From Branchiibius sp. NY16-3462-2 (lineage in GTDB: Bacteria; Actinomycetota; Actinomycetes; Actinomycetales; Dermatophilaceae): a stretch of 64,000 nucleotides of DNA. The stretch is taken from assembly GCF_001594145.1 (NCBI RefSeq), contig NZ_LVCF01000032.1, forward strand, positions 11,804-75,803, read 5' to 3'. The position numbers and the translations under genes were made by a program. The notes under the pieces were generated by a model. That model had not been told where the DNA came from. It saw only the letters and a list, made by a program, of their open reading frames with translations, and searched no databases. Shown here one piece after another: positions 15,688-23,219 of the stretch (within the stretch, counting starts at the first letter, position 1; every line of letters begins with the position of its first letter).

Positions 15688-17055
15688 GTGAAGGTTCGTT
15701 ACACCTACCGGTTGCGCCCGGGCGCTCAGGCCCGCGCGTACTTGGGGCGGGAGTGGGATGCGTGCCGGTTCGTGTGGAACCAGTTGGTCGAGGCGTCGCA
15801 GACCCGGTTCCGGCAGGCTCGTGCGACCGGGGATCTGGCGGCGACGTTCGGTTACAAGGATCAGGCGGCGCTTGTGACGCAGTTGCGGCACAACGTTTCT
15901 GGTCCCGGCGTCGATGCCGAGGGGGCCAACTGGTTGGCGCTGTCGGCGCAGGATCCGCAGCAGCAGACCTGCCGCGCGTTCGCGAAATCGCGCACGAAGG
16001 CGTTGCTGGACCGTAAGAACAAGGTCCGGGTCACGAGGCGGGCTGGGTTGCCTCGGTTCAAGTCCCGGCACCACTCGTTGGCGACGTTGTCGTATGCCGG
16101 GCACAACTTCGGGCTTACCACTCACCCGGCCACCGGGCGGGATGCCCTGCGGCTACCGGGTGGGGTGTTGATCCCGGTGGTGTGGTTACGGCCGTTGCCG
16201 GGCAAGCCGAGTTCGGTGACGGTGTTCCAGGACGCGGTCGGGCACTGGTACGCCTCGTTCGTGGTGCAGGCACCGGATGAGACGTTGCCGGCGGTGGGTG
16301 ATGGTCGGGTGGTCGGAATCGACTGGGGCATCAAGCAACTGGCGACCACGGTCACCGCGCATGTTGATGACGCCGGTGTGGTCACGCAGGTGGACGAGTC
16401 CGGCACCTTCGACTTGCTGTACCCAGGGCACGGCAAAACAGCCGCGCAGAAGCTGGCGCGGTATCAGCGGATGATGGCCCGACGCTCCTACCAAGCGCAC
16501 GGCAACCCCAGGGGCACCCCGCCAACCAAGGGTTACCGGCGGGCCAAGAAGTTGACGGCCAAGGCGCACCAGAAGATCGCGAACCAGCGCAGCGACACCG
16601 CCCACAAATGGGCTAAAGCCCTAGTGGCTCAGCATGATCGGGTCGCGGTCGAAGACTTCCGACCCAAGTTCATGTCCAAGAACCGGTCCCTGGCGCGCAA
16701 GGCCGCGGACGCCGCGTGCGGGGCGACCAAAGCGGCCATGGTCTGGCAAGCGGCCAAAGCCGGCCGTGATCTGAAACTGGTGAACCCGGCGTTCACCACG
16801 ATGGATTGTTTCCACTGTGGCGCGAGAGCCAAGCACCGCATCCCCCTGGACCAGCGCACCTACACCTGCACTTCGTGCGGTGTCGCCAGCGACCGGGACA
16901 AGAACGCTGCAGCCGTCGTGGTTGCCCGCGCCTTCGGGCGGGGCAGCACGACCCACGGTTCACCCGTGGACAAGGCTGCCGGGGCTGGTCAACGCCCCGC
17001 AGGTGTTGAGGGCGTAAGACCGGAACCCGCCGCAGCGCGGGCACCGGCAGCCTGA
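15688..17055 (+). CDS. tnpB: TnpB RNA-guided nuclease
   Basis: 455 residues, GTG 15688 overlapping the stop of a 14-codon reading frame. Begins with the typical helix-turn-helix-like KVRYTYRLRPGAQARAYL and WDACRFVWNQLVE. The RuvC-like catalytic residues are all visible: D in VVGIDWGIKQLATT (~residue 211), E in VAVEDF (~319), and D in CTSCGVASDRDKNAA, together with the zinc-finger cysteines CFHCGA and CTSCG. It therefore appears intact. TnpB proteins are guide-RNA-directed DNA nucleases that favour retention of their element. The C-terminal extension after the zinc finger is Ala/Pro/Gly-rich. Confidence 0.92.
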   Translation: MKVRYTYRLRPGAQARAYLGREWDACRFVWNQLVEASQTRFRQARATGDLAATFGYKDQAALVTQLRHNVSGPGVDAEGANWLALSAQDPQQQTCRAFAKSRTKALLDRKNKVRVTRRAGLPRFKSRHHSLATLSYAGHNFGLTTHPATGRDALRLPGGVLIPVVWLRPLPGKPSSVTVFQDAVGHWYASFVVQAPDETLPAVGDGRVVGIDWGIKQLATTVTAHVDDAGVVTQVDESGTFDLLYPGHGKTAAQKLARYQRMMARRSYQAHGNPRGTPPTKGYRRAKKLTAKAHQKIANQRSDTAHKWAKALVAQHDRVAVEDFRPKFMSKNRSLARKAADAACGATKAAMVWQAAKAGRDLKLVNPAFTTMDCFHCGARAKHRIPLDQRTYTCTSCGVASDRDKNAAAVVVARAFGRGSTTHGSPVDKAAGAGQRPAGVEGVRPEPAAARAPAA

Positions 17056-17089
17056 GTCTGGAATCCCCGCCCTTTAGGGCGGGGAGGTG

Positions 17090-17326
17090 TCAAACCAGAA
17101 AACTGATGTACGCCAAGGTGATTCGGTGCGGCTGAAGGTCGATGTAAATAGCGAGGCAGGTCATGGCGATGTTGACGCCTAGGAGGATCACGGACAGTAA
17201 CGACGGGGTGTCCGCGGCCAGCCATGGTGCGAATACAAGGGCGGCCAACAGGACGTCGAGGGCGACGTAGAACCAGATTCGTCGCCGCACCCTTGCATTC
17301 GGCGAAGGGGTGTACGTGGACTTCAT
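17090..17326 (-). CDS. Small membrane protein
   Basis: 78 residues from ATG 17326, which overlaps the stop of the upstream gene (ATGA). After a basic N terminus (TPSPNARVRRR) there are two hydrophobic segments, IWFYVALDVLLAALVFAPWL and SLLSVILLGVNIAMTCLAIY. The last codons touch the right end of the TnpB element, so the original C terminus may have been altered by the insertion. Third gene of a leftward trio of unknown function. Confidence 0.6.
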   Translation of the reverse strand: MKSTYTPSPNARVRRRIWFYVALDVLLAALVFAPWLAADTPSLLSVILLGVNIAMTCLAIYIDLQPHRITLAYISFLV

Positions 17327-17736
17327 CGCGCGGCCGGTCGCAACGCTGAGCCGGCCCAGGCTTCCACGCCTGCGCGTAGAGCATCGGCGGCGGCGGCGTT
17401 CGAGGGATCGGCGTGGATGGCTAGTGCTGCGGCACCGGCCACTGAGAAGTTGATCGCCTGCTCGATTTTGGCGCGTTCGATGTCGGCGAGCGGGTCGCCG
17501 GGCAGGAACAGGCGAACGGTGGCGACACCGCCGGGGAACCGGACCTGGCGACGTGGCGCAATACCGCGCTGGCAGTCGAACCGGGCACCGTTGTTCAGGA
17601 TCACCTGGCCGCCGACGCTGGACAGGATGTGCCGCGTCAGCAGCACTGGATGCCCGTCGCGTGCGAACACCGACACGACGGCGGTGGTGGGGGTGGCCCA
17701 ATCGGGCGCCGGGTGCAAGTCGATGACCTCAGCCAT
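17323..17736 (-). CDS. Hypothetical protein
   Basis: 137 residues from ATG 17736 (TTG 17760 is possible). N-terminal half is strand-rich (VVSVFARDGHPVLLTRHILS; GGQVILNNGARFDC), the C-terminal half helical and Ala-rich (IERAKIEQAINFSVAGAAAL). No signal peptide or known motif. A GTCGCACCGT box at 17787-17796 lies about 50 bases upstream, inside the preceding gene. Overlaps its neighbours on both sides, so the three genes are probably co-translated. Confidence 0.55.
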   Translation of the reverse strand: MAEVIDLHPAPDWATPTTAVVSVFARDGHPVLLTRHILSSVGGQVILNNGARFDCQRGIAPRRQVRFPGGVATVRLFLPGDPLADIERAKIEQAINFSVAGAAALAIHADPSNAAAADALRAGVEAWAGSALRPAAR

Positions 17737-18046
17737 GGCGCACCACTGGCATCGACTCAACTGGTGAGTGGGTGTTCACGTCGCTGACGGTGCGACGTCG
17801 TGTGCGGTGTTGCCGACGTCGACGAGTCTCGGTGAGCGCGACCAGACCAAGGGTTACGAGGACGATCAGGGTCGTTGGTGCTGCGACGTATACGGCCACC
17901 GTTCGCCAAAACCCAGCGTCCAAGACGACAGCGGCGAGGGCGGCCAGATCGGCTGCCGCCGCGACGAACACGCCGAGGATGAGGACAAATCCGGTGCGGC
18001 TGTTCGGCGGGCAATCTCTCGGCCACGCCAGCGGTTCGAGTTCCAC
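17729..18046 (-). CDS. Membrane protein with basic tail
   Basis: 105 residues if started at GTG 18046, chosen because a GTCGCACCGT box (18053-18062) lies exactly 6 bases upstream. Two hydrophobic segments follow (TGFVLILGVFVAAAADLAAL; TLIVLVTLGLVALT), then a strongly basic stretch (ETRRRRQHRTRRR). The open frame continues upstream past a second box at 18171. Function unknown. Confidence 0.55.
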   Translation of the reverse strand: MELEPLAWPRDCPPNSRTGFVLILGVFVAAAADLAALAAVVLDAGFWRTVAVYVAAPTTLIVLVTLGLVALTETRRRRQHRTRRRTVSDVNTHSPVESMPVVRHG

Positions 18047-18170
18047 GCATGCACGGTGCGACGCCTGCGCCAGTCGGCGCGCAGAACGGGTCTCCGGGTT
18101 GCTGCTTCGACGTGGGGACTCCGGCGCGACCTCGAACTTGCGCTGCCCGTGATCCGCCGGAGTTGCCCTC

Positions 18171-18212
18171 ACGGTGCGACGAAGGGATTCGGCCTTCTGA
18201 TCGTCGCACCGT
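18171..18212. repeat. Inverted pair of GTCGCACCGT boxes
   Basis: ACGGTGCGACGA at 18171-18182 and its exact complement TCGTCGCACCGT at 18201-18212 are separated by 18 bases, in the divergent gap between 18046 and 18297. Neither half has a start codon 6 bases away. The arrangement looks like a two-half-site operator or a hairpin. Confidence 0.55.
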
Positions 18213-18296
18213 TCGTACGACGGCAACGCGACCCTGCGCGGCCGCGGCAAACAACGACCGGGCGTGCCATCGGCACGTCCGCCATGAGGAGCACGA

Positions 18297-19022
18297 ATGA
18301 ACATCGTCAAGAAGACTGTGACTAGCGCTGCTGTCGCAGTAGCAGCCCTGTCCGTCGCCCAGGTCGCACCGGCGAACGCCGGGACCAGCATTCGCGGCTG
18401 GGTAGCAGGTGATCGGTCGGCAAATGTCCGGTCGGCGCCGTCCACCACAGCCCGTGTCGTCGGTCATCGCGGATCGCACTCGTTCGTCAGCGGCACTCTG
18501 GTCAACGGCAGTTGGATCAAGGTCCCCGGCGGGTACATCAACAGGGGTGTGATCGAGTCGCAGTCGACCCGTTTCCGAACTGTCAACGGCCGGTTGTCGA
18601 CGTCAACCCTGTGCCCGGTGAACAAGCAGTTCAACAGCCCGGGCAGCGTTGGTTACGGCTACACCAAGAACACCCAGCGATACCTGAACTGCTACGCCAA
18701 CCAGCAACTGAACTCGCTCGAAGCGGCATACAAGAAGCAGTTCGGTCACTATGCCCTGATCGACCTGACCTACCGTCCGGTCGCCGAGAAGCGGTACTGG
18801 TTCCGCGTGTTCGGTGCCCCGCGTGCAGCCGTGCCGGGCACGTCCAATCATGGAATGGCAGTGGCGATTGACTTCCGCGAGACCGACTGTCGCGGTGAGG
18901 AGTTCGGCTGGGGAGGCGCCGGCAACCGCTGGTTGCGCATCAACGGCGGACGCTACGGGTTCGTCAATCCGTTCCGGTACGGCACCGCCGGCGAGTCCTA
19001 CCATTTCAACTTCGTGGGCTGA
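18297..19022 (+). CDS. Secreted M15-type peptidase with SH3-like domain
   Basis: 241 residues with a Sec signal (KKTVTSAAVAVAALSVAQVA, cleavage near ANA-G, residue ~28). Residues ~35-85 resemble a bacterial SH3 domain (SANVRSAPSTTARVVGHRG...WIKVPGGYINRG). The C-terminal part is a D-alanyl-D-alanine carboxypeptidase-like domain with the zinc and substrate residues in the expected order: SNHGMAVAIDF (H and D) and ESYHFNF (final H). It probably trims peptidoglycan, which could open the wall for a conjugation channel. Ribosome site GAGGAGCACGA precedes ATG 18297. It is alone on the plus strand between leftward genes. Confidence 0.75.
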   Translation: MNIVKKTVTSAAVAVAALSVAQVAPANAGTSIRGWVAGDRSANVRSAPSTTARVVGHRGSHSFVSGTLVNGSWIKVPGGYINRGVIESQSTRFRTVNGRLSTSTLCPVNKQFNSPGSVGYGYTKNTQRYLNCYANQQLNSLEAAYKKQFGHYALIDLTYRPVAEKRYWFRVFGAPRAAVPGTSNHGMAVAIDFRETDCRGEEFGWGGAGNRWLRINGGRYGFVNPFRYGTAGESYHFNFVG

Positions 19023-19043
19023 GCCTGGGGAAGGAGCCAGCGC

Positions 19044-19799
19044 TCATCCCCATCCCCAGCAGTCCCGGTGGGCGTCGATCAGCCAACGATCGACTGACGC
19101 GATGTCGGGGCGTTCCGGTACGGCGCAGCGCCCGGAGTTCAGTACCTTCCGGGTGGCGTCGGCGTAGGCGTCGAAGCGCGACAGGACCCCGGACAGTGCC
19201 ACCTGCCCGGCCCGCACGGCGCGGACCAGGTCGCGGTCGCCGGCATACATCGGCAACTGCAGGTCGCCGGTGGTGGCGACCTCGTGGGCTTGGATCCCCA
19301 ACCGCAGAATGTGTCCGGCGTATTTGGTGTCGTAGCCGTGCATCTCGATCAGCTCGCGGCGCTTCGGCATTCGAGACTGACGGGTGCCGCGCCCCAGTAG
19401 AAGCTGCTTCTGGCTTTCGGCGTACCCGAGGCACCGGTGGACGGTGCGCACCGACAGGAACGCGTGCCGCATCTGGCGCAGTTGCCGGCCGAGATCGGTG
19501 ACTTCGAGCACCATGTCGGGTGCGGCGAACAGGGGGTCCAACAGGTGCGGATTGCCCTGGCTGGCCAGTTGGACGAAGTGCCGCAACCGATACGTGGTGG
19601 TCTCGGTGTCGCCGGCCCGTGACCGCTCGCCGTGACCGGCGTCCCGCTGCACGGTGGCTTTGGTGCGGCTGCCCAGGCCGATTAGGTGCTGGGGTGAGTC
19701 CACGGTAATCGCGATGATGTCGGTGTCGGACTGATCGGTCGCGACGCCGTAAGCCTGCGACCCGACGATCACCCGCAGCACAGCGGGATTCGGGCTCAC
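19044..19799 (-). CDS. Nucleotidyltransferase, Pol-beta superfamily (RlaP-like)
   Basis: 251 residues. The N terminus shows VIVGSQAYGVATDQSDTDI, the G-S...D-x-D pattern that binds metal and nucleotide in the Pol-beta superfamily; the rest is helical with HRCLGYAESQKQLLLG and KYAGHILRLG, as in the predicted nucleotidyltransferases of the COG3541/RlaP type common in actinophages. The GTG start overlaps the stop of dprA (GTGA), so both are probably co-translated. Substrate unknown; an RNA- or protein-modifying role is possible. Confidence 0.7.
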   Translation of the reverse strand: MSPNPAVLRVIVGSQAYGVATDQSDTDIIAITVDSPQHLIGLGSRTKATVQRDAGHGERSRAGDTETTTYRLRHFVQLASQGNPHLLDPLFAAPDMVLEVTDLGRQLRQMRHAFLSVRTVHRCLGYAESQKQLLLGRGTRQSRMPKRRELIEMHGYDTKYAGHILRLGIQAHEVATTGDLQLPMYAGDRDLVRAVRAGQVALSGVLSRFDAYADATRKVLNSGRCAVPERPDIASVDRWLIDAHRDCWGWG

Positions 19800-20671
19800 G
19801 GCAGATCTCCGGCGTCCGTGACGGCAGCGGCGAGCCCTTGCGAGAGCAGGTTGTTGGTTCCGGTCGACTGGTCGCTACTGACCGGACCTGGCACCGCGAA
19901 GATCGGTCGGCCGATTTCGCGGGCCTGGCGGGCAGCGTTCAGGGATCCGGACCGGTGGCTTGCTTCGACCACCAGCATCGAGCCGGACAGGGCGCCGATG
20001 ATCCGGTTGCGATCCAGGAACGACTGGCGGGCCGGCGCAGCGCCGGGGGCGTACTCGGAGATGACCAGACCGTCGGTGGCGATGCGTTCGATCAGCGGGG
20101 CATAGGCCACCGGGTAGGGCCGGTCCACGCCGGATGGCAGAACTGCGACCGTGACGCCGCCCGCGTCGATGGCTCCACGGTGCGCCGCGGCGTCGATGCC
20201 GTACGCGGCGCCGGAGACAACCCGGCGGCCCGCCCGGGCCAGGTCGAAGGCGAAACGGTGCGCGGTTTCCCTACCGCCGGCCGTGCAGGCGCGGGAGCCG
20301 ACGACCGCTACCGCGTCGACGAAGCCGCTCATGGGCAGGTCGGTGCGGCCACGAACCCACAGGCCGATCGGCGGGACGGGTAGGTCGGCCAGTTGGAGCA
20401 GCCGGTCGCCAGGGATGAAGCGAGCACCGACGGCATCCGCGGCGTCGAGCACGGCGTCCACGTCGACCCGTGACAGCCGCTGAGCGAGCGGGCCCGGTTT
20501 CAAGGACGCCTCGCGCACCACCTCGGCGGCGAAACTGTTGCGCAACCGCTGCACCAGCGCAGCGTTCGGGCCGCCCGCAGCAACCGACAGGGCCACCAGT
20601 GCCCGGATGCTGTCGTGCTTGCCGTCCAAGATGCCGGCAGCCGAGTAGGAGATGTCGGTGAGGGTTGTCAT
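19796..20671 (-). CDS. dprA: DprA/Smf-like DNA-processing protein
   Basis: 291 residues. It contains the Rossmann-like DprA core: AVVGSRACTAGG, VSGAAYGIDAAAHRGA, AVLPSGVDRPYP, VISEYAPGAAPARQSFLDRN, SMLVVEASHRSGSLNAARQA, and GRPIFAVPGPV. Chromosomal DprA loads RecA onto incoming single-stranded DNA; mobile-element copies may serve DNA uptake, recombination or defence. The N-terminal ~100 residues are a helical SAM-like region. ATG 20671 stands 6 bases after a GTCGCACCGT box (20678-20687). Paired with the downstream nucleotidyltransferase. Confidence 0.85.
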   Translation of the reverse strand: MTTLTDISYSAAGILDGKHDSIRALVALSVAAGGPNAALVQRLRNSFAAEVVREASLKPGPLAQRLSRVDVDAVLDAADAVGARFIPGDRLLQLADLPVPPIGLWVRGRTDLPMSGFVDAVAVVGSRACTAGGRETAHRFAFDLARAGRRVVSGAAYGIDAAAHRGAIDAGGVTVAVLPSGVDRPYPVAYAPLIERIATDGLVISEYAPGAAPARQSFLDRNRIIGALSGSMLVVEASHRSGSLNAARQAREIGRPIFAVPGPVSSDQSTGTNNLLSQGLAAAVTDAGDLP

Positions 20672-20698
20672 GCCGTCACGGTGCGACGGTAGATCTGT

Positions 20699-21061
20699 CT
20701 AGTCGTCGAGCTCGACCCCGCATCGTTGGCATCTGACACTGCGCACAGCAGCCCTGGTGCCGTCCGAGCGGACAATAGTCAAAGTCCCGAGCACGAATCG
20801 GTGCCCCTGCGCGCGGCAGAAGCGTCCGTGCCAACCCGGCGGGGGAGAGGCAGTTTCGCGTGGTTCTGCCTGCAAGATGCCGAACCAGCCCGCGAGCCCT
20901 GCGTTGGCCAGCACCAGCGGCGCAACGAACCATGCCCACGGGTTGACCGGCCAGCCGGTCCCTGGGTCGATGCAGGTAGCGGCCAATGCGGTGACGAACA
21001 GCGACAGGCAGGCCACCACGACGGACGCGGCGGCAAGTACGCGCTTCTCGTGCTGGTCCAT
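20699..21061 (-). CDS. Membrane protein with C-terminal cysteine motif
   Basis: 120 residues. Two hydrophobic segments (LAAASVVVACLSLFVTALAA and WFVAPLVLANAGLAGWFGIL) are followed by a soluble tail ending SVRCQRCGVELDD, a CxxC knuckle. The ATG overlaps the stop of the upstream gene (TAATG), so the two form a pair. No family recognised. Confidence 0.6.
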   Translation of the reverse strand: MDQHEKRVLAAASVVVACLSLFVTALAATCIDPGTGWPVNPWAWFVAPLVLANAGLAGWFGILQAEPRETASPPPGWHGRFCRAQGHRFVLGTLTIVRSDGTRAAVRSVRCQRCGVELDD

Positions 21062-21300
21062 TAGCCCGCTGGGATTAGCCGGGGAACGCCACGGTGACGG
21101 GGCGCCAACTGGTAGTGCTTGCCGGCGATCACCAAGTGATCGGCCTGCAGGTCGAGAGGGATCGAGGGCAACGTGCGCCCGGACACCTGGTAGACGAACG
21201 GACTACCAGAGTCTCGGATCCCGAACTTGTAGTACGCGGCTCCGTCAGAGGTGGAAACAGCGACCCCGGTGTGTCGGGGAGTTACGGCGATAACTCTCAT
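21061..21300 (-). CDS. Small hypothetical protein
   Basis: 79 residues, strand-rich: RVIAVTPRHTGVAVSTSDGA and SPFVYQVSGRTLPSIPLDLQ. ATG 21300 is exactly 6 bases after a GTCGCACCGT box (21307-21316), which is the main support for the start. Translationally linked to the membrane protein downstream. Function unknown. Confidence 0.55.
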   Translation of the reverse strand: MRVIAVTPRHTGVAVSTSDGAAYYKFGIRDSGSPFVYQVSGRTLPSIPLDLQADHLVIAGKHYQLAPRHRGVPRLIPAG

Positions 21301-21403
21301 GCCTCCACGGTGCGACGCAGAGGCGCTGCGCTTGTTCCGTCACCAGCCTTCGCACCGCGAGTACGCTTACGTCACGAAACCGCCTGCGACGCAGCAGTGT
21401 CGC

Positions 21404-22051
21404 CTACTCGCGCAGCCCGAGAAACGCGGCGGCTTCTTCGACCAGATCCCACTGCGCCCGGACGCCGTTGTTGATATCGGGGTGAGTGTTGCGCCGCGCC
21501 GCCCGGTGCAGCTTGATCAGTTCAGCGCCGGAGGGAGTCTGGGTGACGGCCGTGCCGGAGGCGTTGACCAGAACCTGGATTGCGGTGGGACGGTCCATCA
21601 CCGAGGCGCCTCTGGCCTCGATCTGCTTGAACCCGGCGTACTGCTCGCCGGATCCGGTCACGCCGTAGCGGTCCACGGCGCGCAGGGCTTCGAGGGTCTT
21701 GGCGATCGCTCGAACGTTCTGCTGCCAGTCTTTTGGACCCGAGTAGTACGGGTTGAACAGACGGTCTGCGCGGAAGGCAAGGGGACCGCTCTTGGTCTCG
21801 ACGTACAAGGCGACCGCGCCGGATCGGAACGTTGCGCGGGCCCGCAGATCACCGTCCAACCGGAAGTCCGCCGGGTCGATGTCGACCTCGATGATAGGGC
21901 GGCCAGCTCCCCGCTTGGCGATGTGGGAGATCTCCGTTTTCAGCAGGGCCTTGGTGTCGGTCCACGTCGCCCGAAACTGGCTGGGGCGTTTGCCGTGTTG
22001 ACCGATCCACGTCCGGTCGGTCATGGGTTTCAGGTCGAAGAAGCCGGCCAC
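21404..22051 (-). CDS. Protein with C-terminal J-domain-like region
   Basis: 215 residues from GTG 22051, just after the stop of the upstream gene. The C terminus (ELIKLHRAARRNTHPD, then NGVRAQWDLVEEAAAFLGL) resembles a DnaJ J-domain, with HPD intact, and would stimulate an Hsp70-type ATPase if functional. The N-terminal two thirds have IIEVDIDPADFRLDGDLRA and VALYVETKSGPLAFRADRLF, a strand-rich domain common in actinophage proteins of unknown role. Last gene of a leftward set with 22054 and 22338. Confidence 0.65.
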   Translation of the reverse strand: MAGFFDLKPMTDRTWIGQHGKRPSQFRATWTDTKALLKTEISHIAKRGAGRPIIEVDIDPADFRLDGDLRARATFRSGAVALYVETKSGPLAFRADRLFNPYYSGPKDWQQNVRAIAKTLEALRAVDRYGVTGSGEQYAGFKQIEARGASVMDRPTAIQVLVNASGTAVTQTPSGAELIKLHRAARRNTHPDINNGVRAQWDLVEEAAAFLGLRE

Positions 22052-22053
22052 GG

Positions 22054-22308
22054 TTACCCTTCCTTAGCGAAGTGATCGGTGAGTTCCGTCGGCAGCATGA
22101 TGACGGGCGGGACGTGCTTATCGGCGGCCTCGGCGGCGTTGCGCAGTGCCCGTGGCACGGTCGTCAGTGCCAAGTCGGTGACGCGGGGGTCGGGAATGTC
22201 GACCGCGACCTCGGTCCGGATCGGGTTGTCGCCTGGTTGGAGGCGCACGGTGACCGTCGCGACGACGAGTACGTCGGTGGTTTCCGGCTCGGTGGTGTCG
22301 GAGGGCAT
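22054..22308 (-). CDS. Small hypothetical protein
   Basis: 84 residues from ATG 22308. Contains a repeated strand pattern (VLVVATVTVRLQPGDNPIRT) and a helical C terminus (RALRNAAEAADKHVPPVIML). Stop lies 3 bases before the start of the J-domain protein. A longer frame upstream runs through the HNH gene and is rejected. No family known. Confidence 0.5.
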   Translation of the reverse strand: MPSDTTEPETTDVLVVATVTVRLQPGDNPIRTEVAVDIPDPRVTDLALTTVPRALRNAAEAADKHVPPVIMLPTELTDHFAKEG

Positions 22309-22337
22309 GGTGTCTACGTCCTGTTCTCTGGGTGGCG

Positions 22338-23084
22338 TCAGCAGGTGGCGAACGCGCGGATGAGAGCCGCTTTGTCGGCGGCCGGTACTGGGAGTTGGTA
22401 CTTGACTAGGACCGCGGTGAACTTCGTGGCATAGGTGCAAGCGAACGCCTTGTTGGCGGGCATCCACTGCGAGGGGCCGGAGTCGCCTTTGGCTTCATTG
22501 GCTGGGCCGTCGACGGCCAACAGCACCGTGGCGGTGTCGTTGGCGTAGGCATTGCGCTGAGCCTGGGTCCAGGTGTTGGCGCCCAGCCGCCACACGTACG
22601 CCAGCGGCGCGATGTGGTCGATCTGCACCGCGGAGGCGTCGGCTTTGGCGAAATGGATCGTCTTGCCCGTGTACGGGTCGTTCAATGCGCCTGCGACCAC
22701 AATGCACCGGCTGCCGGACTTGAGCTTGACGTCCGACATCTGTTCGCGCAGCACGTCGTCACGGGTGCCACACCCGTTGTGCCCGTCCGGGGCGCTGGTG
22801 TTGTCGCTCCAGGCCGCGCCGAAGCTGCACGCCTGACCGGCTCCGCATCCACGCTGGTAGCCGGGAGTGTTCGGTTCGCTGGAGAGAGTCTTCAACGCGT
22901 TCAGCTTCGCCAGCATCGCCTTGGCGTCGGGCGTAGTCGCTGACGGGACCGACGAGGCGGTCGGGGTGGCGATGACGCTGCCAACGTGCGACTTCAACGC
23001 GTTGATGGCCCCGAGCGCCAGGATGGTGACCAGGACGATGGAAGCTACGTCCCAGTTGCCGGAGTTGCGGCGGTTTCTACTCAT
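22338..23084 (-). CDS. Membrane-anchored HNH endonuclease (DUF1524-like)
   Basis: 248 residues. A single N-terminal hydrophobic helix (VASIVLVTILALGAINAL) suggests an anchored or secreted protein. The C-terminal ~140 residues match the DUF1524/HNH layout: RDDVLREQMSDVKLKSGSRC, DPYTGKTIHF, IDHIAPLAYVWRLG (catalytic His), and NEAKGDSGPSQWMP. Such extracytoplasmic nucleases are frequent in actinomycetes; on this element it could process DNA at the envelope. ATG 23084 is 6 bases after a GTCGCACCGT box (23091-23100). Divergent from the restriction gene. Confidence 0.78.
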   Translation of the reverse strand: MSRNRRNSGNWDVASIVLVTILALGAINALKSHVGSVIATPTASSVPSATTPDAKAMLAKLNALKTLSSEPNTPGYQRGCGAGQACSFGAAWSDNTSAPDGHNGCGTRDDVLREQMSDVKLKSGSRCIVVAGALNDPYTGKTIHFAKADASAVQIDHIAPLAYVWRLGANTWTQAQRNAYANDTATVLLAVDGPANEAKGDSGPSQWMPANKAFACTYATKFTAVLVKYQLPVPAADKAALIRAFATC

Positions 23085-23145
23085 ACGGTCACGGTGCGAC
23101 GTCTGCCCGGTGACGCCAGCACCCGTCCGGCTGGCAGCGTTCAGG

Positions 23146-23176
23146 CCGGACGCAGTGGTGTCGTCGCTGCGTCCGG
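23146..23176. promoter_or_regulatory. Inverted repeat in divergent promoter region
   Basis: CCGGACGCAG and CTGCGTCCGG form a perfect 10-base inverted repeat with an 11-base centre, about 45 bases upstream of the restriction-modification gene. It could be an operator or a hairpin. It is the only strong symmetry between 23084 and 23220. Confidence 0.4.
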
Positions 23177-23219
23177 ACTTGTCCCGCCCTAGCCGGCCAG
23201 GTTCGGGCCAGGGTGCGAC

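Larger units (their letters stand above)
15560..17090 (+). mobile_element. TnpB-only IS200/IS605-group element (IS1341 type)
   Basis: The tnpB gene is flanked by two similar hairpins: left CCCCGTCC-TTTA-GGGCGGGG at 15572-15591 and right CCCCGCCC-TTTA-GGGCGGGG at 17065-17084. There is no TnpA transposase, so it would move only with help from another element. Exact ends are not defined; the outer limits given are approximate. The 3' end of tnpB plus the right hairpin is where the guide (omega) RNA of such elements lies, with the guide taken from the flank beyond about 17090. The right end touches the 3' end of the 17090 gene. Confidence 0.7.

Noticed and set aside
16517..16531. CCGCCAACCAAGGG inside tnpB resembling the GCCAACCAA box
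   Set aside because: It is in the middle of tnpB coding sequence with no start after it; chance similarity is likely.
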